Translations under genes and position numbers: made by a program
Origin: Takakia lepidozioides
Taxonomy: Eukaryota; Streptophyta; Takakiopsida; Takakiales; Takakiaceae
Assembly: GCA_030704615.1 (NCBI GenBank)
Contig: CM060731.1
Location: 19,222,001 to 19,286,000 of the forward strand
Direction of reading: 5' to 3'
Length of the DNA stretch: 64,000 nt
Part shown: one piece after another, positions 10,893 through 22,527 of the stretch
How positions within the stretch are numbered: position 1 is the stretch's first letter
Layout of the letters: every line of letters begins with the position of its first letter
The notes under the pieces: generated by a model
What the model saw: the letters and a program-made list of their open reading frames with translations, nothing else
The model's database searches: none
Told to the model about the DNA's origin: nothing

Positions 10893-11843
10893 AATGGGGT
10901 GTTTGGATAGCACAGCTATTGCATCTGCAGCATTGCTTGGAAGTGCATCCCCGGGGCCAGACAGGGTACCCAAGCCTTTGTAATATATGTAGCATGAATT
11001 CAGTTTACAGGTGGGTTCCCATAGCACAAACATTTTGAGTGCGAGGTCTTTTAGGTAGTGCAAATTTGTGTGTTTATGAGCATGCTAGTTGAGCTGGCAA
11101 TCAACGGAGAGAATAAATCTACAGGATCCTTCTCACTATTGGCAGTAAATATTTTGTTCTTTGGAAACTGGGAGCTCAATTGAAAGGTTGCAAATGCCTA
11201 TCGTTCTGGTTCATTGGGTGTGAGCACTCTTTTAATGAGTTACTGTTTGCCCATTGCTGTCTGAGGCTTTTGAACTTTCGTACATCAAGTCTTTAGAAAC
11301 AGGGGCAGTGCTGGTTGGGATTTCACTATGCTTATTCTTCTCTGAACTGCATTTCTGGCGCCCGTGGTAAGGTTTTGGTAATCTAAGGACTAAGTTGTCC
11401 TGAGGGTACTGGAGAGGAGGGGGGTTGGTTTAACTTCATAATTCCGCTGTTGTTGAGCAGTGTAAAACCACGTGTTAAGTGTGTACTGCAAAAATGATGG
11501 GCAAGTGGACTACAGATGTTCATATTTGTTCAAACTGGTGACTTCACTCTCCTTACACTCAATATGCTTTAAGTTGCAAAGGTGAATGTCATGGCTATGA
11601 ATCTGCTCCTCTAATGCTTTTATCTTTGAGCCATTTAAATGCCCTGTGACATGATGATGGTCCCACTTTCATTGCCCAGTTATTCCAGACTAAAGGTCTC
11701 AAGAGTAATATATTCTGTCTACTTGCACAGGTATGCTCTTCCTCTTTGTACTTTCTCTCTCAGTGTTGGTCCTAGAAACTGCTGCTTGGTTCCTTGAAAA
11801 CGTGGTAGAGAGTATACACTCATGAGAAACATGTAGAGAGAAT
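10893..11843. other. Intergenic, no gene recognised
   Basis: Downstream region of the TMEM230-like gene. No conserved protein block, repeat array or RNA gene was seen. Confidence 0.5.
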
Positions 11844-11934
11844 GTACTCATAAGACGTTGTTTGCCGTAGCCTTGTGGCCATTGACCCACGGAGGTAGGT
11901 TCTGTCCCTTTGGTTTCCGCTCAAACTGGGTGCG
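11844..11934 (-). mobile_element. LINE 3' terminus with internal inversion (copy 3)
   Basis: Bases 11844-11888 match the 3' terminal block of copy 1 (TGTACTCATAAGACGTTG onward), ending at GACCC. The next 45 or so bases, to 11934, are the reverse complement of the segment that follows in copy 1. This geometry fits a severely truncated LINE with a 5' inversion (twin priming). No convincing target duplication was found. Confidence 0.7.
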
Positions 11935-12349
11935 TGGACTACGTAGGGTGCGAGGGATGTTGAAATCTTAACTTCAACATCCGAAAGAAGACTGGGCAGG
12001 TGGTTCTTAAATATAATGTGCATGGCCAAGGTCACCTGCTAGCAATCCTTTCACATATTACAGATTAGGAATTAGTGCATTGACTTGCAATCTGAACACA
12101 GCACCATTAGTAATTGTGTCGCAGTGATAACCTTCATCCCCAAGAACAAATGCAATTTTTTGTCATAAACTGCAACTAGTAAGTGGTGTTTTAAGTGTTG
12201 TGTAGTATGGGTATTGCAGTTTGAATACCCAGCGGGTATCTATAGACACCCCTCATACCATGTATTGTATAACTTCTCATATAGACAACCTGGGCAACCC
12301 CATGTGATATGATATGTGGTGACTATCCAGGTTATAAAAGATACAATCT

Positions 12350-14030
12350 TACTATGCAATCTCTATCAAACCACTGGACAACCTTCTACAATACTCCTTT
12401 GCAATGTAGACATTCAATATATAATTGAGATCAGCACTCAAAACAGTGACAACTAGGCTCATAACATAGCCAGCCATCCACTCAATTTTGTGTTGTAAAA
12501 TACAGTGTGGGGGAGAGAATGCGGTAAGCTGTTCGAGTATTTCGAAAACGGCCATGACCTCGGCACGAAGTATGGTCGCAGGGCCGGGAAGTCTAAGGGC
12601 ATTTTCTTGTTTATTAGCGGCACGGTAAACACCATAGCCAGCTCTAGATCCGGTGAGGGAGCCGTCAGTATAATGTGAGTTAGACAGGGGGTATTTGAGG
12701 GGGATAATCTGGTGGCATATCAGGGGGGGCACGGGGTTCCGGCAAAAGGGGTGGGGGCAAGGAAGAGGTGTGGTAGTGCCCTTACCCAAGCCTTCTCTGG
12801 GTTAACCCTAGGAATTGGGCCAGGTGTTGGGCTATGGGAGATAGTGCTGGGGGGTGAGGGTGAGGATAAATGGTGGCCTTCATGCCATGTGAATGTACAA
12901 GTAGTTGGTCGAGACGGGCTGGGAAGGTTGACGGTATGGAGATGGGGAAGGTGTGTTGAACATGCAGTAGCCGGGTTAGGGTTGGTTCCACCTATTGTAG
13001 GTAATTGGGAAAGGGGGAACATGTCCGTAGCGAAGGTTTGGTTCGATGGCCAAGAGCGTGACGCCTACAGGGAGTTGTAGCAGGGGGTGGGAGTTGTCGG
13101 GAGACCTTTGTTTTTTAAGTATGAGGATTGTGAGGGAAGAGGGAGAGGAGTGGGCAGCAGTACGTGCCCATTGAAGGGCTTCTTGAGCGAGGAGTCCAGG
13201 TGGTGGGTGGGCAATGCCCTTGCCGGCCCACTTATGCTGGGTGGCAATACCGGTGGCTCCAAAGATGCAGTCTCTAAGGTGTGGGCTGACATACGATGAG
13301 AGCTCCATAGGGCATGTGAGTGGATTGGAGTAATAAGAGTGAGTGAGTTGGAATGAGGTAATGAGTATTGCGAGAATTTCCGGAGGGATGGTATTGTGAG
13401 CGTATGCCGGTGTCTGTTTATGAGGGGCGCGTGGTTTCTTCGGAGGGGTATCTCTGAGGTATCTGTCTAAGAGCCAGCAAATTTCTGTAGCAAAGTCTTG
13501 TTTGGGTAGCTGCAGCTGACTCGTGTGTGAGTTGAGGGAGGAGAGAAGCGATTCCATAGCCATTCGAGTCTGTCGTTGGGAATTAGGCCAAGGTAGCGGC
13601 CATTAAGGGCGTAGATGCTGGATGTATGATAGCCTAAACATATTATGGGAAGGTCATGTTTTATGTCTTTGTCGGGGTTACATTTTGTGGTGTGTATGTG
13701 TACTTTGGGGGTTGCTAACATGATTTGTATGCCACGGGCGTCTACTTATTGGGTTTGGGAGACGTTGCTGATGTATGTCTGTTAAGTAGTTGGTGTTAGT
13801 ACGCTTGTGGAATGCAATGAGAAGGGCGAGGTTGTGGGTGGGGTTGCAGTCGTCATGTGACCCAAAAAGGTCATCTTCGATTTGTCAGGTGTTGTCTTCG
13901 GACGGGAAGCCAGCCCATTTGCAAAGATAGTACGTATCAACACAGGTGGCACCAAATGAGTCTATAGACGTTTGAGTTTTAATCCCAAGAATAGCTTCAG
14001 TGACGAATGCATCAGGGTTTTCTGGGTTGG
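12350..14030 (-). mobile_element. Retroelement relict: chromodomain, Dam-like methyltransferase region, RNase H
   Basis: Order in the minus-strand reading direction. A chromodomain at about 14026-13862 (VDTYYLCKWAGFPSEDNT, then a TGA at 13887-13885 where Trp is expected, then QIEDDLFG). A linker frame at 13721-13467. A 195-codon frame at 13563-12976 with FATEICWLLDRYL, a Cys/Pro block, IFGATGIATQHKWAGKGI and HPPPGLLAQEALQWA, which resembles the W-x-G to NPPY/NPPF region of Dam-like adenine methyltransferases with the first Asn replaced by His. An RNase H domain at about 12690-12530 (HYTDGSLTGSRAGYGVY and ILRAEVMAVFEIL). Several frameshifts and stops show it is dead. No RT domain lies between the methyltransferase-like and RNase H parts. 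The methyltransferase label is inference from motif order. Confidence 0.65.
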
Positions 14031-14489
14031 GTTGGCAGGGTGACGTGGTGGTAAGGGTGTAAATTGGTGAACCGAGGTGCTAGAGGGTGCAATATGGTGC
14101 AAAGAACTGGTCTGGCATCTCTACAAGTCAATACTTGGTGGTAGCGGGGCAGAATGATGAAGAAAATCTTTTTGAATTACAGAATGGAATGAGAAACGGT
14201 TTACAAATCGAATGCCTCTGCAAAATTGATAACCCAAACAATTTACCCACAGTGTGAATGAGGTTCAGGGCTTCAACAAGGCCTTTCTAAAGTGAATCTT
14301 GCCCGTATCACCCAGACAGTTTCCTTGCTCAGGGCCAACTAAGAAACTAATGCTTACGGTATTTCCTAACAATTGCTGCGACGAGTTTGCATTTTCCCCA
14401 AAGTGGGCAAGGTTGGGAGCTTGCTAAATGACTGTGCTAAATGCTGGGTTGAGTGTGAGTTAAACGGTCTATCTAGATGGGCAGCACAA
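14031..14489. other. Intergenic, no gene recognised
   Basis: The chromodomain-element relict may continue slightly beyond 14030, but no further conserved block was recognised before the 3' end of the coiled-coil gene. Confidence 0.4.
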
Positions 14490-17400
14490 TCAAACCAGTG
14501 GTTCCAACAATTCCTCCATTTCAGCAGCCATATGGTTCCCACCTCTGCTTCTGGTAGAATCTGTAGGTCTTCGACCGAGCAACCAAGGCCAGCATGTTTC
14601 TATCGATACTCTTCCTGTCGAACCTTTGTTCTCCCGCTTGTTCTCAGAATCTTCTAGCTGCTTGTTCAATTCTTCTACTCTTTCGCGTAACTCCGTAGCT
14701 CTTTCATCTGCCATTTGAAGAGACCGCTCTGCAGCATGACGTGCAGTAATAGCAGCAGTTGCCATCTCCTCTTTTGATCTCAGTTTGAGGTTTGCCTCCT
14801 CAAGTGAGCTTCTCAGACCTACAATTTGCTGCCTCAGAGCAGCAATCTGTAAACACCCACCCTAATGCATGTTATCATACCATCACAGCCAGTAAGTCAA
14901 CTGCGTCTGACCTAGTGCCAAAACAAGCGCATCATCTTAAAAATAGATGGACCAGAAACAATGCAAACTCAAGGTAAAGTTGATACTGGCGCTAACAAGT
15001 ACATGTGATGCATACATTGCAACATCTAAGGAGATCCACTTGTAATCCAATTATTCCAAAGGCTGAGGTCCTACCCTTAATCAATCTTTTGACTCCTACA
15101 ATGTGCATGTACAAGAATGAATTTGAACATGCATCATCATCATTAAGAATCTCGCACCTCATCGTTGCATTTTTGAACGTCCTCTAAGAGGGCAGCTCCA
15201 GCAGCAGCTTCTTCTGTAGCTGCCTGCTTCCAGCGTGCTACTTCCTCTTCTGCAGCCTCGACTTCTGCAGTCAGCCCTTCCACCTTCCACCAGCAAATAC
15301 CCTTGTCAGTTCCCTTGTCCATCTAATTACTTCTATATGGAACATTTAGAGCACAGGTAAGTGCCACTCCACATTCCATGAATGGTCTTCCAGATCAACT
15401 TGAATGTTTCCTCAACATATGATTTGTAGCGTGTGGAGAACACATTCAAGTTGATTGGGAACATCACGCATGGGAGCATCAGGACTGTGTTTAAACTGTG
15501 TGTGTTGGCCCCTACCTTCATGTGAAATTCCTGAATCTGAGCCTTCTTGGTCGCCAACTCATTTGCGTGCATACCCACTAGAGACCGCAGCTCCCCTGAG
15601 TCTTCCCTGCATTCCCACCCCAACACCTCCTTAGCAATAATTGTGCACATCTCTAGCCATTCTCTTTTGTCTTCTAATCAGCTACATGATCCAAGCTAAT
15701 CTGCAACCTTGCTTCAATCGGACTTTGAACGTCTCAGAAATAGCACACTACAACTGAAGAGTACAACACAAAGCCAGGGCAGGCAGGAGAAAACAGCGAA
15801 GCAGAGGGAGAACTTTGTGGAAAGTAGTACCTCGCTCTTACCAACACTCCTTCTAGCTCCCCAATGTGTTGCCTCAACTTGCTCAGCTCCCCTTCCAGAG
15901 CAGACACCTGTTGACAATCGATCCAGAAACCTCTCACCGTCTGCAATAAAAATAGTGAAATGTTCCAGAGTCCCAGTGCAAGTTGTTGCAAGAGGGCAAG
16001 GCAGAGTATACCTTGTCACAGGCTCCAAAAAGGCGAAAAAGAGGACATCCAAGCCATTGGCCAGGCAACAACATTGTAAGTAGCCCTTCATGTCCTTCTG
16101 TGTGATACATGACCCAAACAGAATGATGGATGCATGACCACCCTGACTTTGACTTCACTCTGCGTGGCTCTTCACTTGGACCACAGGCTGGCTCCAAACA
16201 AAGCTGAGTTACCCAAATTGAAAAAAATATGCATATTAACAGGGGCCAAGAGAAATGTACATCCTCAGCCCAAAGATGCAAGACAAGTGGATTAAAAGGA
16301 GTATGCATACCTTGGAAACAGCTTTGCTTTTAGTTTCTTCTGAAAGAGTCAGCTCAGCCCTAATTCTGGCCAAATCTGCATTCTTTTCTTCGATATCACT
16401 CACTGTCTGCTCATTTCCAACCGCAGAGGTACCCAAGACATCCCTCTGCACTGTCTGCGCCTCCCTCAAGGCTGCTTGCAATCTGTCCACGTCTGACTGT
16501 CGCTGGCTAACTTCCACCCTAAGATTTGAAATAGATTCTAAAACCTGCTGTTTCTCGGTCAAAGCAACTGCAAGCAACTCAGCAGCGTCCTGTTTTTGCC
16601 CTGCCAACCTCTCTAGTCTCCTCACCAATTCTTCCTTTTCAATAACCCAGTTCTCTTGGTTCTTCTTCCAACGAATTCCTAGACTTGTCACAAGGTCTGC
16701 AACCAGTTTAACTCCTTCTAAGCACTGTTGGGGGAGTCTCTCATCCCCAGCAGTGTCTACTTCCGCTGCTGATGAAGGCATCTGGGTTTCAGAGTCCAGG
16801 GGAGAGTCCTCTTGCAGACCCAGCAACCCTTGCTTGACGCTAAGAACATATTTCCACTGTTCTGATAGCATGTCTTTCTGCATATTTAAATCTGAAGTGA
16901 GTGACTTGATCTTGGCTTCAGCATCCTCGCCCCGTTTTCTGAATAGCGCAGCTTCTTTTGCTACCAACCCTACCTTCTCTGTCACATCATCTTCCAGTTC
17001 AATCAACCTCCTATCTTTGCCGACGACAGACTTCTGCAATCTTTCGAGCTCTGAAGACTTCCTCCCAACATCCTCTGTCAATCGAGTGATGGAGGCCTCC
17101 AATTGGGATACCTCGATTGCGATGCTGTAGTTTCGTTGCTCCATCCGCTCTTGGGTTTCGTGTCTACTGTTGATTGCACCATCGCGCTGTCTCAAAAGCT
17201 CCTCGACGACTTCTTCCATCCTCTTACCAAATCCAAAGGCAATGGCTGCCAGACCACTGTACTTTGAACTTGGCAGGCCCCCTCCGAAACTCTTGACTCC
17301 ACTCACCATCGATGTAACTTTCTCTGCTCCAGATATGAGAAGCCGTGCTGTACCCTCAATTTCAGCTCTCGCCGCATCACGAGCCTTGCCCAACTCTTCC

Positions 17401-17825
17401 TTTTGCCGCAGACTCTCATCTCTCTGCTTGACGGCCTCGTCTCGCTGCCGAGAAATCTGCTCCTTCTGCTGCAATACGTGCTCTAGCTGTCTATTAACAT
17501 CCTCTTTCCCCCGCAAAGCTTCCTCTTTCAATCGCAGAGCCTCCTCTCTCTGTCTCACTGCTTCCTGTGTAAGCGCTTTCAGCCGTGCAAAGGAGGAATC
17601 TACATCTGCCTTGGCAACCTCCGCAGCTTTTCGAGCGTGCCTCTCTGCCTCGAGCTCGGCTAACGCAGCCTTGAGGCTCTCACCCCCCGATGATGCCGGC
17701 AACACTACGGGTGCTGCTTCCAGGTCATCGTCCTCAAAATCACTCAGTGCTGCACCGTCGTCTGGAGCACTTCCCATGCCTCCTCCTATGTGATTGCACC
17801 CCTCATCTACAGTTTCCTCCAGCAT
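14490..17825 (-). CDS. Long coiled-coil protein (plant myosin-heavy-chain-like / filament-like family)
   Basis: Five exons in transcript order: 17825-16311, 15907-15831, 15606-15516, 15283-15158 and 14846-14490. Phases agree and give 721 residues. After an acidic start (LSDFEDDDLEAAPVV), residues from about 45 to 680 are almost all heptad-type, rich in Glu, Lys, Arg and Gln, with a repeated REEALRLKEEALRGKED-like stretch. One non-coil patch (GGLPSSKYSGLAAIAFGFGK, about residues 180-200) precedes EQRNYSIAIEVSQLE, a block I recall from plant proteins of this type. The C-terminus has a CWPW motif and ends EMEELLEPLV. A second in-frame ATG at 17777 may be the true start, since the 16 residues before it look non-conserved. 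Structural or cytoskeletal function is inferred only from the coil. Confidence 0.85.
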
Positions 17826-19344
17826 TCAACATTCCATCTGCCAGTTGCAATCCCTTGAATTCACACCGGAAGATCATCGGACCCTCAATTGAAGATGCAG
17901 TTCGTTCAATTTCCTCAACAACAGCATCAATTCAATTGCGCAACACGTTACGCAGAATTCACGACACTATCGAGCATTGCATACCTCATGCGAAGCAGCG
18001 TCTCTCTTGCGGGCCCCCTCCTCCATCGATGTCCACAATGGATGGATGGGTCTTGGATATTCGGATATCCTCAAAGAGAAGCTTCTTTTCCCTCAATCTC
18101 GGACTGTGTGTCGGTGGATTCTCGGAAAACTCTTCTTTAGGCCGAGCTACTGCAGGAAATTTGTGTAAAGAGCTCGAAGAGAGAGACACCTTCGACACAG
18201 TCAGATGTGTTTGTCGGCTACCAAAGACAGACACGGCGATGATTCGTGTATCATTTGCAGTCAAACTTGAACAAAAAATTGGTCATCAGGTCTGAAAGTT
18301 GTGACTGTATTGAAGCAAGTTGTGTCAGTCTATTCTCCTTTCAGGAAGCTTGCATCCTTGCAGTGAAGCTGGTCAGGGATATTGCAGGAGAACAAGGCTA
18401 CCAAGAACATGGAACAACAACACAAGCAATTACTTGAATTACTGTGGAAGCACTTGGTTTGTCTACCTACCTTAAGCTTCGGCAGAATTTACACCGGTGT
18501 GCATGGTACACCGGTGTGCATGGTGATTATGGACAAATAAAGAGAGCACAAGGTGTACAGTCCTCGGGTTTCCCTGTCTTGCAATAATCCATCATCCTTT
18601 TGAAGGCTGCGCAAAGGGCTTTCCTTGCTCCATGCTAAAATAGTGAGAAAGTGGGTGAGGTCCCAGTATAGGAGGTTCTCCTGGGGGCCATTGTCTACCC
18701 ACCCACCCAACCGGCAACAAAACTCATTGTAGCTTTACAACTGACAGTGATGAAAAGTGGCAACAAGCGACCAACTGGATAGGGTCAAGTGCCAACATTG
18801 GTAGGCAACTCTTATGATGACATTCAACTCTAGCAGACCTTTTTTTGAGATCACTCATATCGAAGCCAAACATCAGCCCTGTTCCTGGTTCTATTTGTGC
18901 CTTCGTTGCAGCTCAGTCTCTCATTTGCTCAATTTTTTACTTCCAGTGTCAACTTCTTACCTTTCCACTTCCATCATATACTTCCATCTCATGATTGACT
19001 AATCCAAAGTTACAGGAACAAAAACCAACCTTCTTGGCCTTTGACCCTCTCACATTATGACGTCCCTTTTCCCTTCTGACTTTCTGCCACATGTGGACTC
19101 CCACCCATATCAGTCAGACTGTAACTGACACAAGCTTTGCACCTTGACAGTCCATTCAGCCTAAAAATAATTTGTGATTGAAAAGAGAATGGAGGGCTTG
19201 CAAGAGGAGTTGCTAGGGAAAAGGAAAAGGTCACAAGAGATCTGCAATCCAGTAAAGCTACCACAGTAAAATTGTTGTAGGCCAAACCTGGCAAGGCTTG
19301 GTTACAGCAACCGATAGCCATGCAACACCAAGTAATGACCAGAT
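17826..19344. other. Intergenic: promoter side of the coiled-coil gene, 3' side of the F-box gene
   Basis: No supported gene. Several short open frames between 17860 and 18440 lack conserved blocks. A perfect 17-bp tandem repeat lies at 18491-18524. Confidence 0.5.
18491..18524. repeat. Perfect 17-bp tandem duplication containing a palindrome
   Basis: ACACCGGTGTGCATGGT occurs twice head-to-tail. Each unit contains the 10-bp palindrome ACACCGGTGT. Confidence 0.85.
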
Positions 19345-21090
19345 TCACATCGCACCAACAACCTGACTCCTACTCAACCTGTTGGAGGAAAGCTTGCTAG
19401 TCCTTCCAGGAATAATCCAATCTACAGATTCACTGTGCCCGTTGTCTTTACTGGACGGGCCAGCACCACCAAGCTTCTGATTGCCAGCTTTCCTCTCAGA
19501 CCTACCTTTGTGTTCTGACACATGTGCGGTTGCCTGTTTCCGACGCAGACGATGGTTGCTTCTGGAAGCCTGTACTCGGCGCTCTATTTCCAAAGCCTGG
19601 GAGAAATCCCAGATACGCACAATCCTTTCCTCCCCACCACTCACAACACGGTCTGCCCCTAGATCTACACAATACGCACTAAGATGAAAACCTGGCAGAA
19701 ATCGCTGAGGTGTTTCCTCTCCCTCCTTGCCCACAACCTGGGTGGATGTATGGTGCCACCTCGACATGGAGACACTCTTTCCACTGCCATTTGCTTTCTT
19801 CATAATCTGTCGCACATCCATCATCGCCAGAGATCCATCCCCTGATGCCGAAACAAGCCAGGGGTCCTCAAATGCAAGGGAATGCACAGCACCCCTGTGA
19901 GGCATCCATTCCGCAATGGCTTCTATAGCACCCCCAGAGCCTGTGTTGCGCCTAAGCCGGTCGTCAAACATTCGCACAGCCCCATCCTCACCACCTGTGA
20001 ACACAAAGTGTCCTGACCGGCTGCCCTCAACTGCATATGCCTGTCCAACGTGCACACCAGTGCGCATTCTCACCTGGTGTCCTGTCTCCACATCCCATGC
20101 ATACACATCACTGCCAGCTGTGCTCAGAATCCGGCGCCCTCGGGGTACCAAGGCCCACACCCAGTCCAAGTGTATCAGGCTGCACACACACTTCCAAGAA
20201 GAGCGCTCCCATATTCGGATGGACATGTCCCAGGACCCACTGTACAAATTTGTTACATCAAGGCCGAGGCATGTGATGGGACCTGTGTGTCCATACAAAC
20301 AAATCTCCGCCCCCTTGCTATTCACTGCAGTCCAAGTACCCGCAGTATCAAAGAGATGAGGGCATTCTGGAATAGCCTGCCAAATCCTTATTACTGCATC
20401 ACTGCCAGCTACTGCCAGCAGACCCAAATCCACTGCAATAGCCCGCACTGTTTCTCCCAGGGGCCGAGAGCAGGTCAGTGGCAGTCCCTCCTCCAGATTC
20501 CAAAGGCGGACAATTTGGTCATACCCAGCAGTGAGGATGAGATTGGCAGCCGGAAGCAGACGAACACAACGGACAGCCGCTGTGTGGCCATGCAACATGT
20601 CCATGCGAAACCGTCCCATCAGTGCCTTGCACCTCTCCTCCCTCGCCACATACAGCTCCCTCCACGACTTTCCTGGAGGTGAAAGCCATGGCACGCCTGG
20701 GCTGGATGCTGCAGGAAGCCCCCAACGTTCACAATAAAAGTCTTTCCATCCCTGGCTATCTGATGCAAGCCGCCTGAACAGAGTGCACGCGCACGAAATG
20801 ATGCAAAGCGCACGCGCATCCAGATGTGTGAACACTTCCAGAATCAAAGCTGGTGGCAGTTCCAAAAACGGACTGCGATCTGCGTCATCCGTCAAAACCT
20901 CCTTGTTTTTGTTGGATCCGGCATCCTCCGCCCCACCTTCTAACGAACAAAGTTGCTTGTTGTCTCTGTTGACGCCCGTCATGGAGCACGTTGATGCAGG
21001 CGAAGACACCTCGGAGCACGTGCTGTCATTCCAGGCCTCATCCGCTGCACCATACACAGCCTTCCAAGCATCCTGGGAGCCCAAGGCCAT
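19345..21090 (-). CDS. F-box/WD40-repeat protein (At5g21040/FBX2-like)
   Basis: A single uninterrupted frame of 581 residues. An F-box lies at about residues 73-120 (LELPPALILEVFTHLDARAL, then WKDFYCERWGLP). It is followed by six or seven WD-type repeats from about residue 165 to 510, for example GHTAAVRCVRLLPAANLILT then DQIVRLWNLE, GSWDMSIRIWERSSWK, GGEDGAVRMFDDR and GGEERIVRIWDFSQALEIE. A basic tail follows. This architecture is that of an SCF ubiquitin-ligase substrate receptor: the F-box binds SKP1 and the propeller binds the target. The substrate is unknown. The start is the first ATG, preceded by stops. Absence of introns, while neighbours are split, is worth noting but is not proof of retroposition. 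Confidence 0.9.
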   Translation of the reverse strand: MALGSQDAWKAVYGAADEAWNDSTCSEVSSPASTCSMTGVNRDNKQLCSLEGGAEDAGSNKNKEVLTDDADRSPFLELPPALILEVFTHLDARALCIISCACTLFRRLASDSQGWKDFYCERWGLPAASSPGVPWLSPPGKSWRELYVAREERCKALMGRFRMDMLHGHTAAVRCVRLLPAANLILTAGYDQIVRLWNLEEGLPLTCSRPLGETVRAIAVDLGLLAVAGSDAVIRIWQAIPECPHLFDTAGTWTAVNSKGAEICLYGHTGPITCLGLDVTNLYSGSWDMSIRIWERSSWKCVCSLIHLDWVWALVPRGRRILSTAGSDVYAWDVETGHQVRMRTGVHVGQAYAVEGSRSGHFVFTGGEDGAVRMFDDRLRRNTGSGGAIEAIAEWMPHRGAVHSLAFEDPWLVSASGDGSLAMMDVRQIMKKANGSGKSVSMSRWHHTSTQVVGKEGEETPQRFLPGFHLSAYCVDLGADRVVSGGEERIVRIWDFSQALEIERRVQASRSNHRLRRKQATAHVSEHKGRSERKAGNQKLGGAGPSSKDNGHSESVDWIIPGRTSKLSSNRLSRSQVVGAM

Positions 21091-22527
21091 AGACTAACGC
21101 TCCGTCTCCTCTCCCCCCCTCCCCCCACAAATCACTTGTCTTTCACCCACACTACTTCAGGCTATAAACCAGATGAGTGAAACAGACAAACCAGAAAAGA
21201 GCAAACACCCAGAACTCAGAATTGCAGCCTACCCACTTGGCAACAAAGCACAGAATTGCAAGCTGTTGTCGCGGTGCTCTGGAAGATTGACAGCACGGTC
21301 ATCAAAGCACCACCATTCCTCCACCCACGAATTCCGAACTGCGTGGTGGTGATGCGAGTGACAGAAGAGGCGACCCAACAATCGTACTGTACCCGACCCT
21401 TCCCTCTCCTTCCTTCTCCCCGACCAAGAATACGTTGTTTGAGGCCGGCAACAAGCAACCAAACCCTAGGTTGAGCTCAAGAATAGACGGTGCTCGCTCG
21501 CCATAGCCGGGCCCACGTGGCCAGTTGCATCCTTCACATCCCTTCGTAGCGCGCCCCAACTCTCTGTCCAATCTCAGACCGCGATGACATACTTTACTTC
21601 ACGAACGCAAATCATCACTCTGCAAACAAAACAGTGAATCCACACCGACTTGTAAGTACGTTATTTGCAGTTGATCGTCCATCGCAAGAGCCAATCCATT
21701 TGTATCCACAACAAGCTTCGCTTTGTTGTGGGCCCGCAATCCTCTCACTTTCCTCGTAGCATATCCATTGGCACTTTCGATTGAGCGGCAGTTTGTTAGA
21801 CAAGCGGCAACTCTGCATTGGCTTTGAAGATGTGTGGGCTCTCTGATGATTGTCTGTATGTCAATCGATAAGTAGATGCAAGATTCCAACTTCGGTTCCT
21901 GTGATGTTCAAGGATGTTGGAGTGCAAGAAGCTCGGCTGCAGGATCGATGAACTAGAGTTTGGCACTGTGAATGTGAGGGCCCAGGATATGAAGAGCTGC
22001 CTTAGGAATAGAAGATCATGCATGACTCAGACCCTGGGGAGTAGATGTTTCTTACACATGTTGGCCATTTCTTAGGCACTGTGATGCGAGGTGCTAGGAA
22101 TGTTCTGCTGGGGAAGGAAAGGGATTTCTTGTTCACTTAGGGGGAATTGAAGTTAGTTTGCCAAGTCCTTTGGACAGTGTTTGCAGGAGCAGTTGAATTG
22201 GTTCAGATGGACCTATTTTGGGGCACTGTCAAGCTCAGCTCCCCCCTGCCGACCCACAGACTTAACCATGTAAACTGGCAGTCACAAAAGTTCAACTTGT
22301 GCAGATGTGCACTTTCCTTGCAAATTTAGGGAAGGGAAGGGACAGGGTGAATAATCAGTGACATTGCAAGAACTTGGACATAGTTTACTGGTCCTTGGTT
22401 GCAACCTTATGCCAAGAGGGCAGAGAGAGATGTCAACTTGCATGAATATTGTGCGGTATGTGGTATGCCTTTGGTGAATATACAACATGCTGAACATGTG
22501 TTCTCTGACTGTTAGATGACCACAGTT
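21091..22527. other. Intergenic between the F-box gene (5' side) and CSB (3' side)
   Basis: Presumed promoter of the F-box/WD40 gene. A telo-box-like AAACCCTA occurs at about 21461. No conserved coding block or RNA gene was recognised. Confidence 0.5.

Noticed and set aside
15709-16091. Overlapping open frames on both strands at 15.7-16.1 kb
   Set aside because: They overlap exon 2 and intron sequence of the coiled-coil gene, with no conserved blocks beyond the exon itself.
16255-17793. Long plus-strand open frames of 291 and 207 codons
   Set aside because: They are antisense shadows of the coiled-coil exon; Ser/Leu-rich composition is the mirror of Glu/Lys-rich coils.
19481-20737. Plus-strand frames inside the F-box/WD40 gene
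   Set aside because: Antisense shadows; the minus-strand frame has clear F-box and WD repeats.
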